In this document: one piece after another, positions 1 through 9,054 of the stretch
Position numbering within the stretch: position 1 is the first letter of the stretch
Layout: each line of letters opens with the position of its first letter
Assembly (NCBI RefSeq): GCF_021129155.1
Contig: NZ_JAJOMC010000007.1
Span: forward strand, 1-64,000
DNA length: 64,000 nucleotides
From: Arthrobacter sp. AK04
GTDB lineage: Bacteria > Actinomycetota > Actinomycetes > Actinomycetales > Micrococcaceae
Direction of reading: 5' to 3'
Notes under the pieces: generated by a model
Database searches by the model: none
What the model saw: only the letters and a program-made list of their open reading frames with translations
Told to the model about the DNA's origin: nothing
Position numbers and translations under genes: made by a program

Positions 1-154
1 GGGGGCCCACACGTATAGCCCCCCCCCCCCCTCCCCCCCCGCCCGGCCCGGCCGGGCGGTAAAAACGGCCCCGGGAACCCCGCGGGGGGGGCGCCCCGAT
101 TTTCTGCGCCCCGCCCCGCCGCTGTTGTCCAGCCAGCCGTGGCTGGGAAGGATG
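1..154. other. Low-complexity, probably unreliable contig-end sequence
   Basis: Long C and G runs, alternating CCGG blocks and no reading frame make the first ~120 bases unlike the rest of the window. The sequence becomes normal just before the gntP stop codon at 155-157. I see no gene or terminator here and treat it as poor-quality terminal sequence. Confidence 0.6.
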
Positions 155-1558
155 CTAGCCCGCCACTCCGGCCACCAGGAAGATCACGGCGGCGATGGCG
201 AAGCCCATCACGCCGATGAGGGTTTCCATGACGGTCCAGGTCTTCAGCGTGGTCTTGACGTCCATGCCGAAGAAGCGGCCCACCAGCCAGAAGCCGGAGT
301 CGTTCACGTGGGAGACCACCACGGAGCCGGCGGCCACGGCGATCACCATGGCGGCCACCTGCATGCCGTTGAGTCCGGCCAGGGCCACAGCCGGGGCGAT
401 CAGGCCCGCGGTGGTAGTCAGTGCCACTGTGGCGGATCCCTGGGCGATGCGCAGGATGCTGGAGATGAGGAAGCCGGCCAGGATCAGCGGGATGCCCAGG
501 TCGCCCAGGACGTCGGCGAGTGCCTGGCCGATGCCCGAGGTGCGCAGGACGCCGCCGAACATGCCGCCGGCGCCGGTGATCAGGATGACGGAGCAGACCG
601 GGCCGAGCGAGGATTCGAGGAGCTTCTCGACTGCCCCGGCGTCCTTGCCGCGCTTGCTGCCCAGCACGAACACGGCCACCAGCACCGAGATCAGCAGCGC
701 CACCGGGGTTTCGCCCAGCGTCCGCAGAACCTGGTACCACTGCTCGTCCTTGACTCCTTCGGCGAGCACGCCGGAGGAGGCCAGGGTGTTCAGCCCGGTG
801 TTCATGAAGATCAGGACCAGCGGCAGGAGCAGCAGGCCAACCACGGTGCGGAAGCGCGGCGGGTTTGATTCGGCTTCGGCGGAGGCGTGGCCCAGGATTT
901 CCGGCACGGGAAGGACCAGCTTCTTGCCGGTGTAGAGGCCGAAGAGGTAGGCGGTGACGTACCAGGTGGGGATGGCGACAAGCAGGCCGGCGATGGTGAC
1001 CAGGCCGATGTTGGCGTCAAAGAACGCGGACGCGGAGACCGGGCCGGGGTGCGGCGGCAGGAAGATGTGCATCACGGAGAACGCACCGGCGGCGGGCAGG
1101 CCGTAGCGGAGCACTCCCCCGCCCAGGCGGTGGGCAACGGCGAAGACGACGGGCAGCATGACCACCAGGCCGGCGTCGAAGAAGATGGGGAAGCCGAAGA
1201 TCAGGGAGGCCAGGCCCAGCGCGAAGGGGGCGCGCTTCTCACCGAAGACACCGATGAGGTAGTCGGCCAGCACCTTGGCGCCGCCGCTGGTTTCCACGAT
1301 GCGGCCGAGCATGGCGCCCAGGCCGACCAGGAGGGCCACCGTGCCGAGGGTGGTGCCGAAGCCGTTGATCAGCACCGGGACCACCTGGTTGGCGGGGATG
1401 CCGGTGGCGAAGGCGGTGGCGAGGCTGATGAGGATCAGGGCGATCAGGGCGTGCATGCGCAGCTTGATGATCAGGAACAGCAGGACGAGGATCGCGGCTC
1501 CCGCGATGAGCAGCAGGGGTCCTGCGCCCAGCGTTTGGGTCCATCCTTCGATGGTCAT
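155..1558 (-). CDS. gntP: GntP-family gluconate:H+ symporter
   Basis: Inner-membrane permease of 467 residues that would import gluconate for phosphorylation by the adjacent kinase. The protein is almost entirely hydrophobic with about a dozen membrane segments. It carries the GntP-family glycine/proline loop FLPPHPGPVSAS near residue 170 and the late stretch SHVNDSGFW near residue 415. Length fits the family (about 440-470). The ATG at 1558 is preceded by an AAAGGAGAA ribosome binding site. It lies 42 bases downstream of gntK in the same orientation, so the two are probably one transcript, controlled from the palindrome-rich region at 2223-2278. A second, divergent GntP protein lies at 33157. 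The family call is firm; gluconate as substrate rests on the gntK neighbour. Confidence 0.93.
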   Translation of the reverse strand: MTIEGWTQTLGAGPLLLIAGAAILVLLFLIIKLRMHALIALILISLATAFATGIPANQVVPVLINGFGTTLGTVALLVGLGAMLGRIVETSGGAKVLADYLIGVFGEKRAPFALGLASLIFGFPIFFDAGLVVMLPVVFAVAHRLGGGVLRYGLPAAGAFSVMHIFLPPHPGPVSASAFFDANIGLVTIAGLLVAIPTWYVTAYLFGLYTGKKLVLPVPEILGHASAEAESNPPRFRTVVGLLLLPLVLIFMNTGLNTLASSGVLAEGVKDEQWYQVLRTLGETPVALLISVLVAVFVLGSKRGKDAGAVEKLLESSLGPVCSVILITGAGGMFGGVLRTSGIGQALADVLGDLGIPLILAGFLISSILRIAQGSATVALTTTAGLIAPAVALAGLNGMQVAAMVIAVAAGSVVVSHVNDSGFWLVGRFFGMDVKTTLKTWTVMETLIGVMGFAIAAVIFLVAGVAG

Positions 1559-1600
1559 GGTTCTCCTTTGAAACAGTATTTGTTGGGGTTTTGGGGAAAG

Positions 1601-2146
1601 TCAGGGCGCGCAGGGCGCCTGTCCGGCGGGAAGCTGCAAAGCCTTCACGACGGCGGCGACCAGCTGTTCAGGTGACTGCGAGATGTCCAGGCGGAGGCTG
1701 CCGGCGTCGAGCTCTTCCTGGCTGAGCGGCTCGAGGGTGGCCAGCTGGCTGGGCAGCAGGGTGGGCGGCATGAAGTGGCCTTCCCGGCCCTGCATGCGCT
1801 GGCTGATCAGGTCCGCGCCGCCGTCGAGGTGCAGGAAGACGACGCGGCCTTCCGCTTCGGAGAGGAGCTGGCGGTAGCTCTTTTTGAGGGCGGAACAGGT
1901 CAGGACCGTGCTGCAGCCGGCCTGCGCCTGCGCTGTCATCCAGCTGCGGATTTCCTGCAGCCAGGGCCAGCGGTCCTCATCCTGGAGCGGGATGCCCTGC
2001 GTCATTTTGGTGATGTTGGCTTCTGGGTGGAACTCGTCCGCTTCGGCGCAGGCCCAGCCCAGCTGCGAGGACAGGGCCGCCGCCAGGGTGGTCTTGCCGG
2101 ACCCGGCAACGCCCATGACCACAAGGTGCGTGGGGGGATACTGCAT
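1601..2146 (-). CDS. gntK: Gluconokinase
   Basis: Cytoplasmic kinase that phosphorylates gluconate to 6-phosphogluconate, feeding the pentose phosphate pathway. It is a small P-loop protein (181 residues) with Walker A GVAGSGKT at residues 12-19 and the GntK-type acid patch ADEFHP near residue 34. CSALKKSYR near residue 86 and EGHFMPP near residue 122 are further GntK hallmarks. I chose the ATG at 2146 because GGAGGT sits five bases upstream. The frame stays open to 2191, but those extra residues run into the operator side and resemble no family member. First gene of the gntK-gntP unit, divergent from gntR. Confidence 0.94.
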   Translation of the reverse strand: MQYPPTHLVVMGVAGSGKTTLAAALSSQLGWACAEADEFHPEANITKMTQGIPLQDEDRWPWLQEIRSWMTAQAQAGCSTVLTCSALKKSYRQLLSEAEGRVVFLHLDGGADLISQRMQGREGHFMPPTLLPSQLATLEPLSQEELDAGSLRLDISQSPEQLVAAVVKALQLPAGQAPCAP

Positions 2147-2222
2147 GTCATACCTCCGGAGAAGACGTCTTTGGCTTTCGAAGAAGCTCACTGCGAGCCC
2201 GTGAAGAAGTGGGCTACGCCAT

Positions 2223-2278
2223 AAGGTATCACCTTTTGCGCCAAAAGATACTATCTTTTCGTGTTACAGGTCATACCT
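2223..2278. promoter_or_regulatory. Three palindromes between gntK and gntR (probable GntR operators)
   Basis: Three inverted repeats sit in the divergent promoter region: AAGGT-ATC-ACCTT at 2223-2235, the perfect AAAAGATACTATCTTTT at 2243-2259, and AGGT-CAT-ACCT at 2268-2278. Spacing is regular, with centres about 22 bases apart. Adjacent FadR-type regulators typically bind such palindromes to control both their own gene and the transport/kinase operon. Binding is inferred, not shown. Confidence 0.6.
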
Positions 2279-2333
2279 TTGCTACTTTCCCGGTATTCTG
2301 GGAGGGCGCTGCGGCGCAGGAGAGGCGGACAGC

Positions 2334-3068
2334 ATGTCGACGGCGACAGATGAGGGCGCGGATGAAGCGCACGACGGCGGGGCCTCCCCCGCGATGCACG
2401 AGCGCGTCCTGGAGGTGGTTGGCGTTGCCATCGCTTCCGGCAAGCTTCCGCCCGGCAGCCGGCTCACGCTCGAGGGCCTGCAGCAGGAATACGGGATATC
2501 CCGCACCGTAGCCAGGGACACCATGAAGGTCCTGGAGTCCATGAACCTGGTCTATTCGCGGCGGCGCGTGGGCATTGTGGTGCAGGACCGGTCGCTGTGG
2601 AACGTTTTTGATCCGAAGCTGGTGCGCTGGCGGCTGGCCTCAGACCGGCGCGAGCTCCAGTACACCAGCCTCACCGAGCTGCGCATCGCCGTCGAACCCA
2701 TTGCCGCCGCCGGCGCCGCCCGGCGTGCCAGTGCTGCCGAACGCGCGCAGCTGGTTGCCCTGGGGGCCGAACTCCGGCGGCTGGGCGAGGCCGGTGATCT
2801 GCAGGGGTTCCTGTCCGCGGACATCGAGTTCCACCAGCTGCTTCTGCGAAGCTGCGGGAACGAGATGTTCCGGGCCCTGGAGGGCATGGTGGCGGAAGTG
2901 CTGACCAGCCGGACCCAGCAGGGACTCATGCCGTTCAAGCCCCGGGACGAGGCACTGCAGGCGCACCAGGACGTGGCAGCAGCGGTGGCGCGCGGAGATA
3001 CGGCGGTTGCGGAGTCAGCGATGCACCACATCCTGGATGAAGTGCGGGAAGCGATGGGCCTGGGTTAG
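2334..3068 (+). CDS. gntR: GntR/FadR-family regulator of the gluconate operon
   Basis: DNA-binding repressor, 244 residues. The N-terminal winged helix-turn-helix spans about residues 25-90, with LTLEGLQQEYGISRTVARD as the recognition region. The C-terminal all-helical FCD ligand domain spans about residues 100-235, with the metal/ligand-type residues of DIEFHQLLL near 163 and a late H pair in AMHHIL. Divergent from gntK-gntP, with three palindromes between, so it is the likely gluconate-responsive repressor; in this family the effector is usually the sugar acid or its phosphate. The ATG at 2334 has an AGGAGAGG element a few bases upstream. A second FadR-type regulator lies at 34793 beside the second GntP gene. 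Confidence 0.88.
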   Translation: MSTATDEGADEAHDGGASPAMHERVLEVVGVAIASGKLPPGSRLTLEGLQQEYGISRTVARDTMKVLESMNLVYSRRRVGIVVQDRSLWNVFDPKLVRWRLASDRRELQYTSLTELRIAVEPIAAAGAARRASAAERAQLVALGAELRRLGEAGDLQGFLSADIEFHQLLLRSCGNEMFRALEGMVAEVLTSRTQQGLMPFKPRDEALQAHQDVAAAVARGDTAVAESAMHHILDEVREAMGLG

Positions 3069-3188
3069 GCCCCCACGCTGGCAGGCCGCTGCGGGTCGGA
3101 CTCCCCACAGGGCGGCTCGCACAAAGGCGGCCCCGGCCCGCATGAACGGTGCCGGCCAGCACCGTGCAAGCGGACCAGGACCGCGAAT

Positions 3189-3220
3189 GCGGAGGGCCGG
3201 CACACAAGCCGGCCCTCCGC
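3189..3220. terminator. Perfect 13-bp hairpin between convergent genes
   Basis: GCGGAGGGCCGGC (3189-3201) pairs exactly with GCCGGCCCTCCGC (3208-3220) around a six-base loop. It lies between the end of gntR and the end of the small membrane gene at 3254, so it can serve both. Read on the minus strand it begins with the ACGACGGCGG head also found at three other terminators in this window. Confidence 0.75.
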
Positions 3221-3253
3221 CGTCGTTCGTCCCGATGGCTGGGACGGGGGAAC

Positions 3254-3415
3254 CTACATGCGCAGCGAAGCGTATGGCTCACTGGGAAGATTGCCTGCCG
3301 ACCACGGGTCCGTGGAGCGGATCTCGGGCGTGTGGCCCCGGCCGTCGGTCACGACAACGCAGACAGTGACAATAAGAACCCAGAGTCCAAAGAGCAGGAT
3401 ACCGAGCAGTTCCAT
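3254..3415 (-). CDS. Small membrane protein (53 aa), function unknown
   Basis: A short gene hidden inside a longer spurious reading frame. From the ATG at 3415 it encodes one strongly hydrophobic N-terminal segment (about residues 2-22, LLGILLFGLWVLIVTVCVVV) followed by a hydrophilic tail of about 30 residues. An AGAGGTG ribosome binding site lies eight bases upstream of the ATG, and a strong hairpin follows the stop; both support a real gene. It would be a single-pass membrane peptide with the tail on one face. I do not recognise a family. It diverges from the BTAD regulator at 3534. Confidence 0.6.
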   Translation of the reverse strand: MELLGILLFGLWVLIVTVCVVVTDGRGHTPEIRSTDPWSAGNLPSEPYASLRM

Positions 3416-3533
3416 GATTTTGCACCTCTTGTGATGGTGTGCGGATTGGGTGATTTCAGGGTGCTCGGGCCGCGTGTGAGCAAGCGTGTGACGGCCGCAG
3501 ACGCCGTTGTTCCGGCGGCGTACCATGGGCGGT

Positions 3534-5363
3534 ATGGCCGAGAATTTGATTCGGCTCCTTGGTCCGCCTGCGGTCGAATCCCCCGACGCAACTCCCCCGC
3601 AGCCCAGAGGCCGCAAGGCCTGGGCGGTGCTGGCATACCTTGCGCTGCAGGCCGAGGGCACCGGCCGGTCCCGCACGGCGTCGCTGTTGTTTCCGGATGC
3701 CGCCGACCCGCTCGGTGCCCTGCGCTGGAACCTGTCCGAGCTGCGGCGGGTCCTGCCAGGCGTCACAGTGGCCGGCGATCCATTGCGGCTGGTGCTCCAG
3801 CCGCCCTGGCGCTGCGACGTACTCGAAGTGGTGGGCCCGGCTGCCAACCCCGGCCTGGACCCCCGTGGCTTTACCGGCCAGTTGCTGGAGGGATTGTCCT
3901 TTGCCGACTGCCCCGTCTTCGATTCCTGGCTGGCGGATCAGCGCTTCCGGCTTGATAACGCGGTCCAGTCCCTGCTGTACGAGGCCGCGCTGGCCGCCTT
4001 GGCGTCGGATGCTCCCGGCGAGGCCGCCGAGCTGGCCTCCCTGGCTCTGCACCGGGATCCCTTCCATGCGGACTCTAACGCTGTCCTGGTCAAGGCGCTG
4101 GTGGCTTTGGGTGAGCACCGCCGGGCCCGCAGGCACGTCAGCGCGTGCGGCGCCCTCTACCGCCGGGAGCTGGGCCTGCCGCTGCCCGCGGAAATCCGGC
4201 GTGCGCTGTCCGCTGCTGCGCCGGAGACGGACCCTGGTATGCCGGCCACCGCGGCGACAGTCCGTTCCTACCTCGACGCCGGCGGCGCGTCATTGTGGGC
4301 GGGCGCGGTGGACCGGGGGCTGGACCAGCTGCGGCTCGCTGTGGTGCTGGCGCAGCGCATTGGCGGCGCTCACCTGATCGCCGAGTCCCTGGTCACCCTG
4401 TCCGGCGCCCTGATCCACCAGGCGGGCGGGCGCGGCGCACAGGTGGCGGACTTCCTGCACCGTGCGCTGCAGGCGGAAGGGCCGGACGGCGCCTCCCGCA
4501 CTGCCGCTGCCGCGTACCGCGAGCTGGGGTACCTGTCCGTCCAGCGGGGCGTGCCGGACCGGGCTGCCGGGTGGCTGGACCGGGCAATGCTGGCGGCCAG
4601 GGGGTTCCCCGACGAACAGGCGAGAATCCTGGCCATCCAGGGCATGCTGGCCTCGGACACTGCACGCTACGAGGCCGCCGTGAGGGCGCTGACCGAGTCC
4701 GGAAGACGGGCGAAGGCCGTGCGGAACCGCCGGCAGCAGGCCTTCAGCGAGGCGCTGCTGGGCCGGGTCCGGCTCCTCCGCGGTGAACTGGAGCAGGCGG
4801 CTGAGTCCCTGGACCGGGCACAAACCTGGATTGCGGAGGAACACTGGACGGCGTTTGAACCGTTTGTTGCCGGCGTGCAGGGAGAGACGTACCTTGCCGC
4901 CGGCCAGTTGGAGGAGGCTGCGGCCCTGATTGACCGGTCATGGGTGATGGCCGAGCTTGCCGGCGACCACTGCTACATGGCCCTGGCCGCCGGGGCCGAG
5001 GCGCGGCTCTTCATGGTGCACGGCGATCTGGCAGCTGCAGAGCACTGGATAGACCGGGGCCTCGAACCCACGCCGTGGTACCTCTGGTATTCCGCCCGGC
5101 TGCTTGATACTGCGGCGGAAGTTTCCATTGCCGGCCGGTCTCCCCGTGCTGCCGCCTTCGTGGAGCAGCTCATAGAGCTGGCGAGCCGGAGCGGGATGCG
5201 GGAATTCGTGGTGCGGGGGCAGTCCCACCGTGCTGTCCTCGGTGACGACGCTGCGGCCCAGGCAGTTCCCTGGCTGGCGAGGGAGATCGACAATCCCGCG
5301 TTGGCGGCGTTCCTGGCCGAGCGCCACCGGGTGGGCCCGTTGCCGCTGGCGCTGCCGCGTTAA
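3534..5363 (+). CDS. BTAD-domain (SARP-like) transcriptional regulator with TPR-like C-terminus
   Basis: Protein of about 609 residues. The first ~90 residues form an OmpR/SARP-type winged helix (LGPPAVESP, then GRKAWAVLAYLALQ and LRWNLSELRRVLPG), followed by a bacterial transcriptional activation domain at about 95-235 (LHRDPFHADSNAVLVKALVA). The rest is alanine-rich helical repeats typical of TPR arrays. Such proteins act as cytoplasmic activators; the target here is unknown. Two starts are possible, ATG 3525 and ATG 3534; I prefer 3534 (MAENLIRLLG), where family similarity begins, although neither has a strong ribosome binding site. It stands alone, divergent from the 53-residue membrane protein. 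Confidence 0.8.
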   Translation: MAENLIRLLGPPAVESPDATPPQPRGRKAWAVLAYLALQAEGTGRSRTASLLFPDAADPLGALRWNLSELRRVLPGVTVAGDPLRLVLQPPWRCDVLEVVGPAANPGLDPRGFTGQLLEGLSFADCPVFDSWLADQRFRLDNAVQSLLYEAALAALASDAPGEAAELASLALHRDPFHADSNAVLVKALVALGEHRRARRHVSACGALYRRELGLPLPAEIRRALSAAAPETDPGMPATAATVRSYLDAGGASLWAGAVDRGLDQLRLAVVLAQRIGGAHLIAESLVTLSGALIHQAGGRGAQVADFLHRALQAEGPDGASRTAAAAYRELGYLSVQRGVPDRAAGWLDRAMLAARGFPDEQARILAIQGMLASDTARYEAAVRALTESGRRAKAVRNRRQQAFSEALLGRVRLLRGELEQAAESLDRAQTWIAEEHWTAFEPFVAGVQGETYLAAGQLEEAAALIDRSWVMAELAGDHCYMALAAGAEARLFMVHGDLAAAEHWIDRGLEPTPWYLWYSARLLDTAAEVSIAGRSPRAAAFVEQLIELASRSGMREFVVRGQSHRAVLGDDAAAQAVPWLAREIDNPALAAFLAERHRVGPLPLALPR

Positions 5364-5504
5364 GCAAGAGCAGGACCGTGCGGGAAGCGACGGGACTCAG
5401 CGGCTGAAAGATCCCCTTCCCGGGGGCCATGATCCTGAGTAGCCTTCAAGGTAAGGCCCACGAAGGACCTGCCGCGCCATACGGAAGATTCGGTGAGGTG
5501 GAAG

Positions 5505-7259
5505 ATGGCCACTACAGAACATTCAGCTGAAGGACTCGCCGCCACCGCCGCGCCTGCCGTCACGCGGCGCCGCAAAGGCAGCCTGGTGGTCAACTGGATC
5601 ACCACCACTGACCACAAAACCATCGGGTACATGTACCTGATAACGTCGTTTGCCTTCTTCTGCCTGGCCGGCGTGATGGCCCTGCTCATCCGGGCGGAAC
5701 TCTTCGAGCCCGGCATGCAGATCCTGCAGACCAAGGAGCAGTACAACCAGCTGTTCACGATGCACGGCATCGCAATGCTGCTGATGTTCGCCACCCCGCT
5801 GTTCGCCGGGTTCGCCAACTTCATCATGCCGCTGCAGATCGGTGCTCCGGATGTGGCATTCCCGCGGCTCAATGCCCTGGCTTTCTGGTTCTTCCTCTTC
5901 GGCTCCACCATTGCGCTGTCCGGCTTCATCACGCCCCAGGGCGCCGCGTCCTTTGGCTGGTTCGCCTACGCGCCGCTCTCGGATACCACCTTCAGCCCGG
6001 GCATCGGCGGGGACCTGTGGGTGTTCGGCCTGGCGCTGTCCGGCTTCGGAACCATCCTGGGTGCCGTCAACTTCATCACCACCATCATCTGCATGCGCGC
6101 CCCGGGCCTGACCATGTGGCGGATGCCCATCTTCACGTGGAACACCCTGGTCACCTCGATCCTGGTGATCATGGCCTTCCCGCCGCTGGCCGCAGCGCTG
6201 TTCGCGCTCGGTGCCGACCGTCGCTTCGGTGCCCACATCTACGATCCGGAGAACGGCGGCGCAGTCCTCTGGCAGCACCTGTTCTGGTTCTTCGGCCACC
6301 CCGAGGTGTACATCATCGCGCTGCCGTTCTTCGGCATCGTCTCGGAGATCTTCCCGGTGTTCAGCCGCAAGCCGATCTTCGGCTACAAGGGCCTGGTGTA
6401 CGCAACCATTGCCATTGCCGCACTGTCCATGACCGTCTGGGCGCACCACATGTACGTCACCGGCTCCGTGCTGCTGCCGTTCTTCGCATTCATGACCATG
6501 CTGATTGCAGTGCCCACCGGCGTGAAGTTCTTCAACTGGATCGGCACCATGTGGGGAGGCTCGCTGACCTTCGAAACCCCCATGCTCTGGAGCATCGGCT
6601 TCCTGGTCACATTCCTGTTCGGCGGCCTGACCGGCATCATCCTGGCCTCACCGCCGCTGGACTTCCACGTGTCGGACACCTACTTCGTGGTGGCCCACTT
6701 CCACTACGTGGTGTTCGGTACCGTGGTGTTCGCCATGTTCGCCGGGTTCTACTTCTGGTGGCCCAAATTCACCGGCACCATGCTGAACGAGCGCCTGGGA
6801 AAGATCCACTTCTGGATGCTGTTCCTGGGCTTCCACGGCACCTTCCTGATCCAGCACTGGCTGGGTGTCATGGGCATGCCCCGCCGGTACGCCGACTACC
6901 TGGTGGAAGACAACTTCACCTGGATGAACCAGTTCTCCACCATTTCGTCCTTCCTCTTGGGCGCATCCCTGCTCCCGTTCTTCTGGAACGTCTACATCAC
7001 CTGGCGGACCGGGAAGAAGGTCACCGTGGACGACCCCTGGGGCTTCGGCGCCTCGCTGGAGTGGGCCACGTCCTGCCCGCCGCCGCGGCACAACTTCACC
7101 TCACTGCCCCGGATCCGTTCCGAGCGGCCGGCACTGGACCTGCACCACCCGGAAATCCGGGTCCGTGAGCACGCACCCGTCCACAGCCCGGCAGCGGAGG
7201 CCCTGGGTGCGGCCGATATTGGCCAGAAGGATGTCCGCAGCCCCAGCCCGGACGAGTAA
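5505..7259 (+). CDS. ctaD: Cytochrome c oxidase subunit I (aa3 type)
   Basis: Catalytic subunit of the terminal oxidase, 584 residues, with twelve-helix heme-copper oxidase topology. Hallmarks: the low-spin heme ligand in MHGIAMLL near residue 86; GHPEVYI near 265, with the CuB histidine and cross-linked tyrosine; HH in WAHHMYV near 313; and FHYVVFG near 400, with the heme a3 histidine. It reduces oxygen and pumps protons across the membrane. The ATG at 5505 follows GAGGTGG by four bases; an in-frame GTG at 5493 would add four residues. No subunit II, III or assembly genes are adjacent, so this is a solitary ctaD, perhaps a second copy. Confidence 0.95.
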   Translation: MATTEHSAEGLAATAAPAVTRRRKGSLVVNWITTTDHKTIGYMYLITSFAFFCLAGVMALLIRAELFEPGMQILQTKEQYNQLFTMHGIAMLLMFATPLFAGFANFIMPLQIGAPDVAFPRLNALAFWFFLFGSTIALSGFITPQGAASFGWFAYAPLSDTTFSPGIGGDLWVFGLALSGFGTILGAVNFITTIICMRAPGLTMWRMPIFTWNTLVTSILVIMAFPPLAAALFALGADRRFGAHIYDPENGGAVLWQHLFWFFGHPEVYIIALPFFGIVSEIFPVFSRKPIFGYKGLVYATIAIAALSMTVWAHHMYVTGSVLLPFFAFMTMLIAVPTGVKFFNWIGTMWGGSLTFETPMLWSIGFLVTFLFGGLTGIILASPPLDFHVSDTYFVVAHFHYVVFGTVVFAMFAGFYFWWPKFTGTMLNERLGKIHFWMLFLGFHGTFLIQHWLGVMGMPRRYADYLVEDNFTWMNQFSTISSFLLGASLLPFFWNVYITWRTGKKVTVDDPWGFGASLEWATSCPPPRHNFTSLPRIRSERPALDLHHPEIRVREHAPVHSPAAEALGAADIGQKDVRSPSPDE

Positions 7260-7265
7260 CAATAG

Positions 7266-7279
7266 GGCCGGAGCCGGCC
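7266..7279. terminator. Short GC hairpin between convergent ctaD and lipase genes
   Basis: GGCCGG and CCGGCC are separated by two bases within the 25-base gap between the two stop codons. It is too short for certainty but is the only structure there. Confidence 0.3.
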
Positions 7280-7284
7280 GCCTG

Positions 7285-8133
7285 CTAGATGCAGCGTGGC
7301 TGGTACGCCGGGTCCGCAGGTCCCGAGCTCCTGCCCAGCGCGTGGGCCACGATCTGGTGGACCACGGGATCATTGGGCGTTTGGTCGTGCTCGAAGACGT
7401 CCAGCGGGCACTTGTCCTGGATGGTGATGTTGGTGACCTGCCGGGCCGGGCCCGCGAGGAACTGGCTGTTGTAGGGAATCACAACCTCGTCGTAGACCGT
7501 GGAGATGACGGTGTAGGACGGCCCGGCCACGGTATCGCCAATGGAGTTGAGCTCCTGCATAAACGCGGAGCCCGCCTGCTGGTCGGCGCAGGCGGCACAG
7601 CCGAGGGCGGCGAAGTCCGGATCCCCCAGGAGCTCCGGCGGCGGGATGATCACGCCCTCGGTGCCGTGGTTTGAGGGCGCGATGCCGATGAGCTGGTTGA
7701 CGTTCTTAGCACCGCCCAGAAAGCCCATGTAATAGCGGGGCATCATGCCGCCCTGGCTGTGGCCCACCAGGTTCACTTTCCTGGCGCCGGTGGCAGCCAG
7801 TACCGCGTCGACGAACGGGGCGAGCTCTTTTGCGGAGTCCGCCACAGGAGCCGTGGCGTAGACGCCGTTTGTCTCGCCGTAGTTCAGGGCAAACACGCAG
7901 TAGCCCTGGCTCTTGAGGTAGGGCGAGAGGGTGGACCAGTTCTTCACCATGCTCTCGAAGGTCCCGGGCACCAGGACCACCGGGTAGGGGTGCTCGGCGG
8001 TGGGCGTGCAGGACCAGTCATTGGCGCCGGGAGGGGAAATTTCGACGACGTCCGCATGGGCGGGTGCCACGGCGAGGGATCCGGCCAGGAGCGCCGAGGC
8101 GGCGATGGACAGGGTTCTGGTAAGCAGCGACAT
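7285..8133 (-). CDS. Secreted lipase/esterase (alpha/beta hydrolase, lipase class 2 type)
   Basis: Exported enzyme of 282 residues that would hydrolyse ester bonds of lipids or similar substrates outside the cell. A Sec signal peptide covers about residues 1-27, ending in APAHA. VVLVPGTF near residue 53 gives the oxyanion region, and GHSQGG at 124-129 the nucleophile elbow with Ser126. A late HDQTPNDPVVHQIV supplies candidate acid and histidine residues. Several cysteine pairs (SCTP, YCVF, GCAACAD, DKCP) suggest disulfides. I chose the ATG at 8133 because AAAGAGG lies five bases upstream and the signal peptide begins there; the frame is open further upstream without similarity. Confidence 0.85.
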   Translation of the reverse strand: MSLLTRTLSIAASALLAGSLAVAPAHADVVEISPPGANDWSCTPTAEHPYPVVLVPGTFESMVKNWSTLSPYLKSQGYCVFALNYGETNGVYATAPVADSAKELAPFVDAVLAATGARKVNLVGHSQGGMMPRYYMGFLGGAKNVNQLIGIAPSNHGTEGVIIPPPELLGDPDFAALGCAACADQQAGSAFMQELNSIGDTVAGPSYTVISTVYDEVVIPYNSQFLAGPARQVTNITIQDKCPLDVFEHDQTPNDPVVHQIVAHALGRSSGPADPAYQPRCI

Positions 8134-8460
8134 TGAAACCTCTTTGTTTTGTGTCAGCAGGTGCGGCCAGGGCCGGGAGCCGGGTGATCGGCCGGGTTTC
8201 ATGCTAGGCACGATCGATGCGGCAGCGGCATAAAGTGCACGAATGTGCGCAGCTGCGGGAGCAGACCGCACGACGGCGGGACCTGGACCGCCTGGCACGC
8301 GCACCACGCATTGTTACTGGTTAGTAGCTACTTGCCTGCCGCGCACTGAATTACTGAGTGACCTCCGGGCCTGGCCGGCGGTTCATGGCGGCTGCACAAA
8401 TGTTCACTCGCGGTACCGCCGCCGTCGCGTTGAGGTGCTGCTGGCACAATCAGGTTAAAC
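8134..8460. other. Intergenic region, no gene seen
   Basis: About 330 bases between the lipase start and the csp terminator. It must hold the lipase promoter. I see no convincing coding frame, RNA gene or repeat. Confidence 0.5.
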
Positions 8461-8495
8461 AAAAGCTGGGCCGGTCAGTGACCGGCCCAGCTTTT
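8461..8495 (-). terminator. Strong terminator of the cold-shock gene
   Basis: AAAAGCTGGGCCGGTCA (8461-8477) is an exact inverted repeat of TGACCGGCCCAGCTTTT (8479-8495). It lies 40 bases past the csp stop. Both ends are AT-rich, so the minus-strand transcript ends in a run of U. Confidence 0.85.
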
Positions 8496-8534
8496 CAAGC
8501 TTTGAAACCCTAAGGCCCCAGTTTCCCTAAGAAA

Positions 8535-8738
8535 TTAGAGGGACTGGATGTTTACGGCCTGGGGACCCTTGGGGCCCTGCTCGGTTTCGAAGGAGACCTT
8601 CTGGTTCTCTTCGAGTGAGCGGAAGCCGGAGGAGGCGATCGCAGAGTAGTGTGCGAAGACGTCCTGTGAGGAGTCATCGGGGGAAATGAAGCCGAAGCCC
8701 TTTTCAGCGTTAAACCATTTGACGGTACCAGTAGCCAT
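8535..8738 (-). CDS. cspA: Cold-shock protein
   Basis: Single OB-fold RNA/DNA-binding protein of 67 residues that melts structured mRNA and acts as an RNA chaperone in the cytoplasm. It has both RNA-binding motifs, KGFGFI at 14-19 and VFAHY at 27-31, and the family ending GPQAVNIQ. The ATG at 8738 is preceded by GAAGGAC with seven bases spacing. A long leader (over 100 bases with AT-rich patches) precedes it, as is usual for cold-regulated csp genes, although I cannot fix the promoter. The transcript ends at the 17-bp hairpin at 8461-8495. Which paralogue it is cannot be told from sequence. Confidence 0.97.
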   Translation of the reverse strand: MATGTVKWFNAEKGFGFISPDDSSQDVFAHYSAIASSGFRSLEENQKVSFETEQGPKGPQAVNIQSL

Positions 8739-9054
8739 TATTTTTGTCCTTCGTGAAGGTGGAGGAACTGTCCCGACTTTCGGGTCCTCCTGTTTGGGGT
8801 GCTCAAAACCGCTGCTTCAGAAGAACACGGGCTTTCGACCGTGCGTACTGCCTGAACTACGAACTGCATAAACACAACAACAGGATCTACTCTACAGGAG
8901 ATTGCGGACAGCAATTACCAGTGCCACTTTTAGGCCCCGAGGCCGGGCCCAGGCACCCCGGGCCGGGCACCGCTGTCGCCCCCTGTACGCAGGCCGGCGG
9001 CAGGCATATCCTGCCAGCAGGTCCAACTCCGCCCCGAGCCGCGGGAGAAGAATC
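8739..9054. other. Divergent intergenic region of csp and monooxygenase gene
   Basis: 316 bases. The csp-proximal half is unusually AT-rich for this genome (around 8860-8900) and probably forms the csp promoter and 5' leader. A small potential hairpin GGAC...GTCC lies near 8770-8790. No coding frame with family similarity was seen before ATG 9055. Confidence 0.45.
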
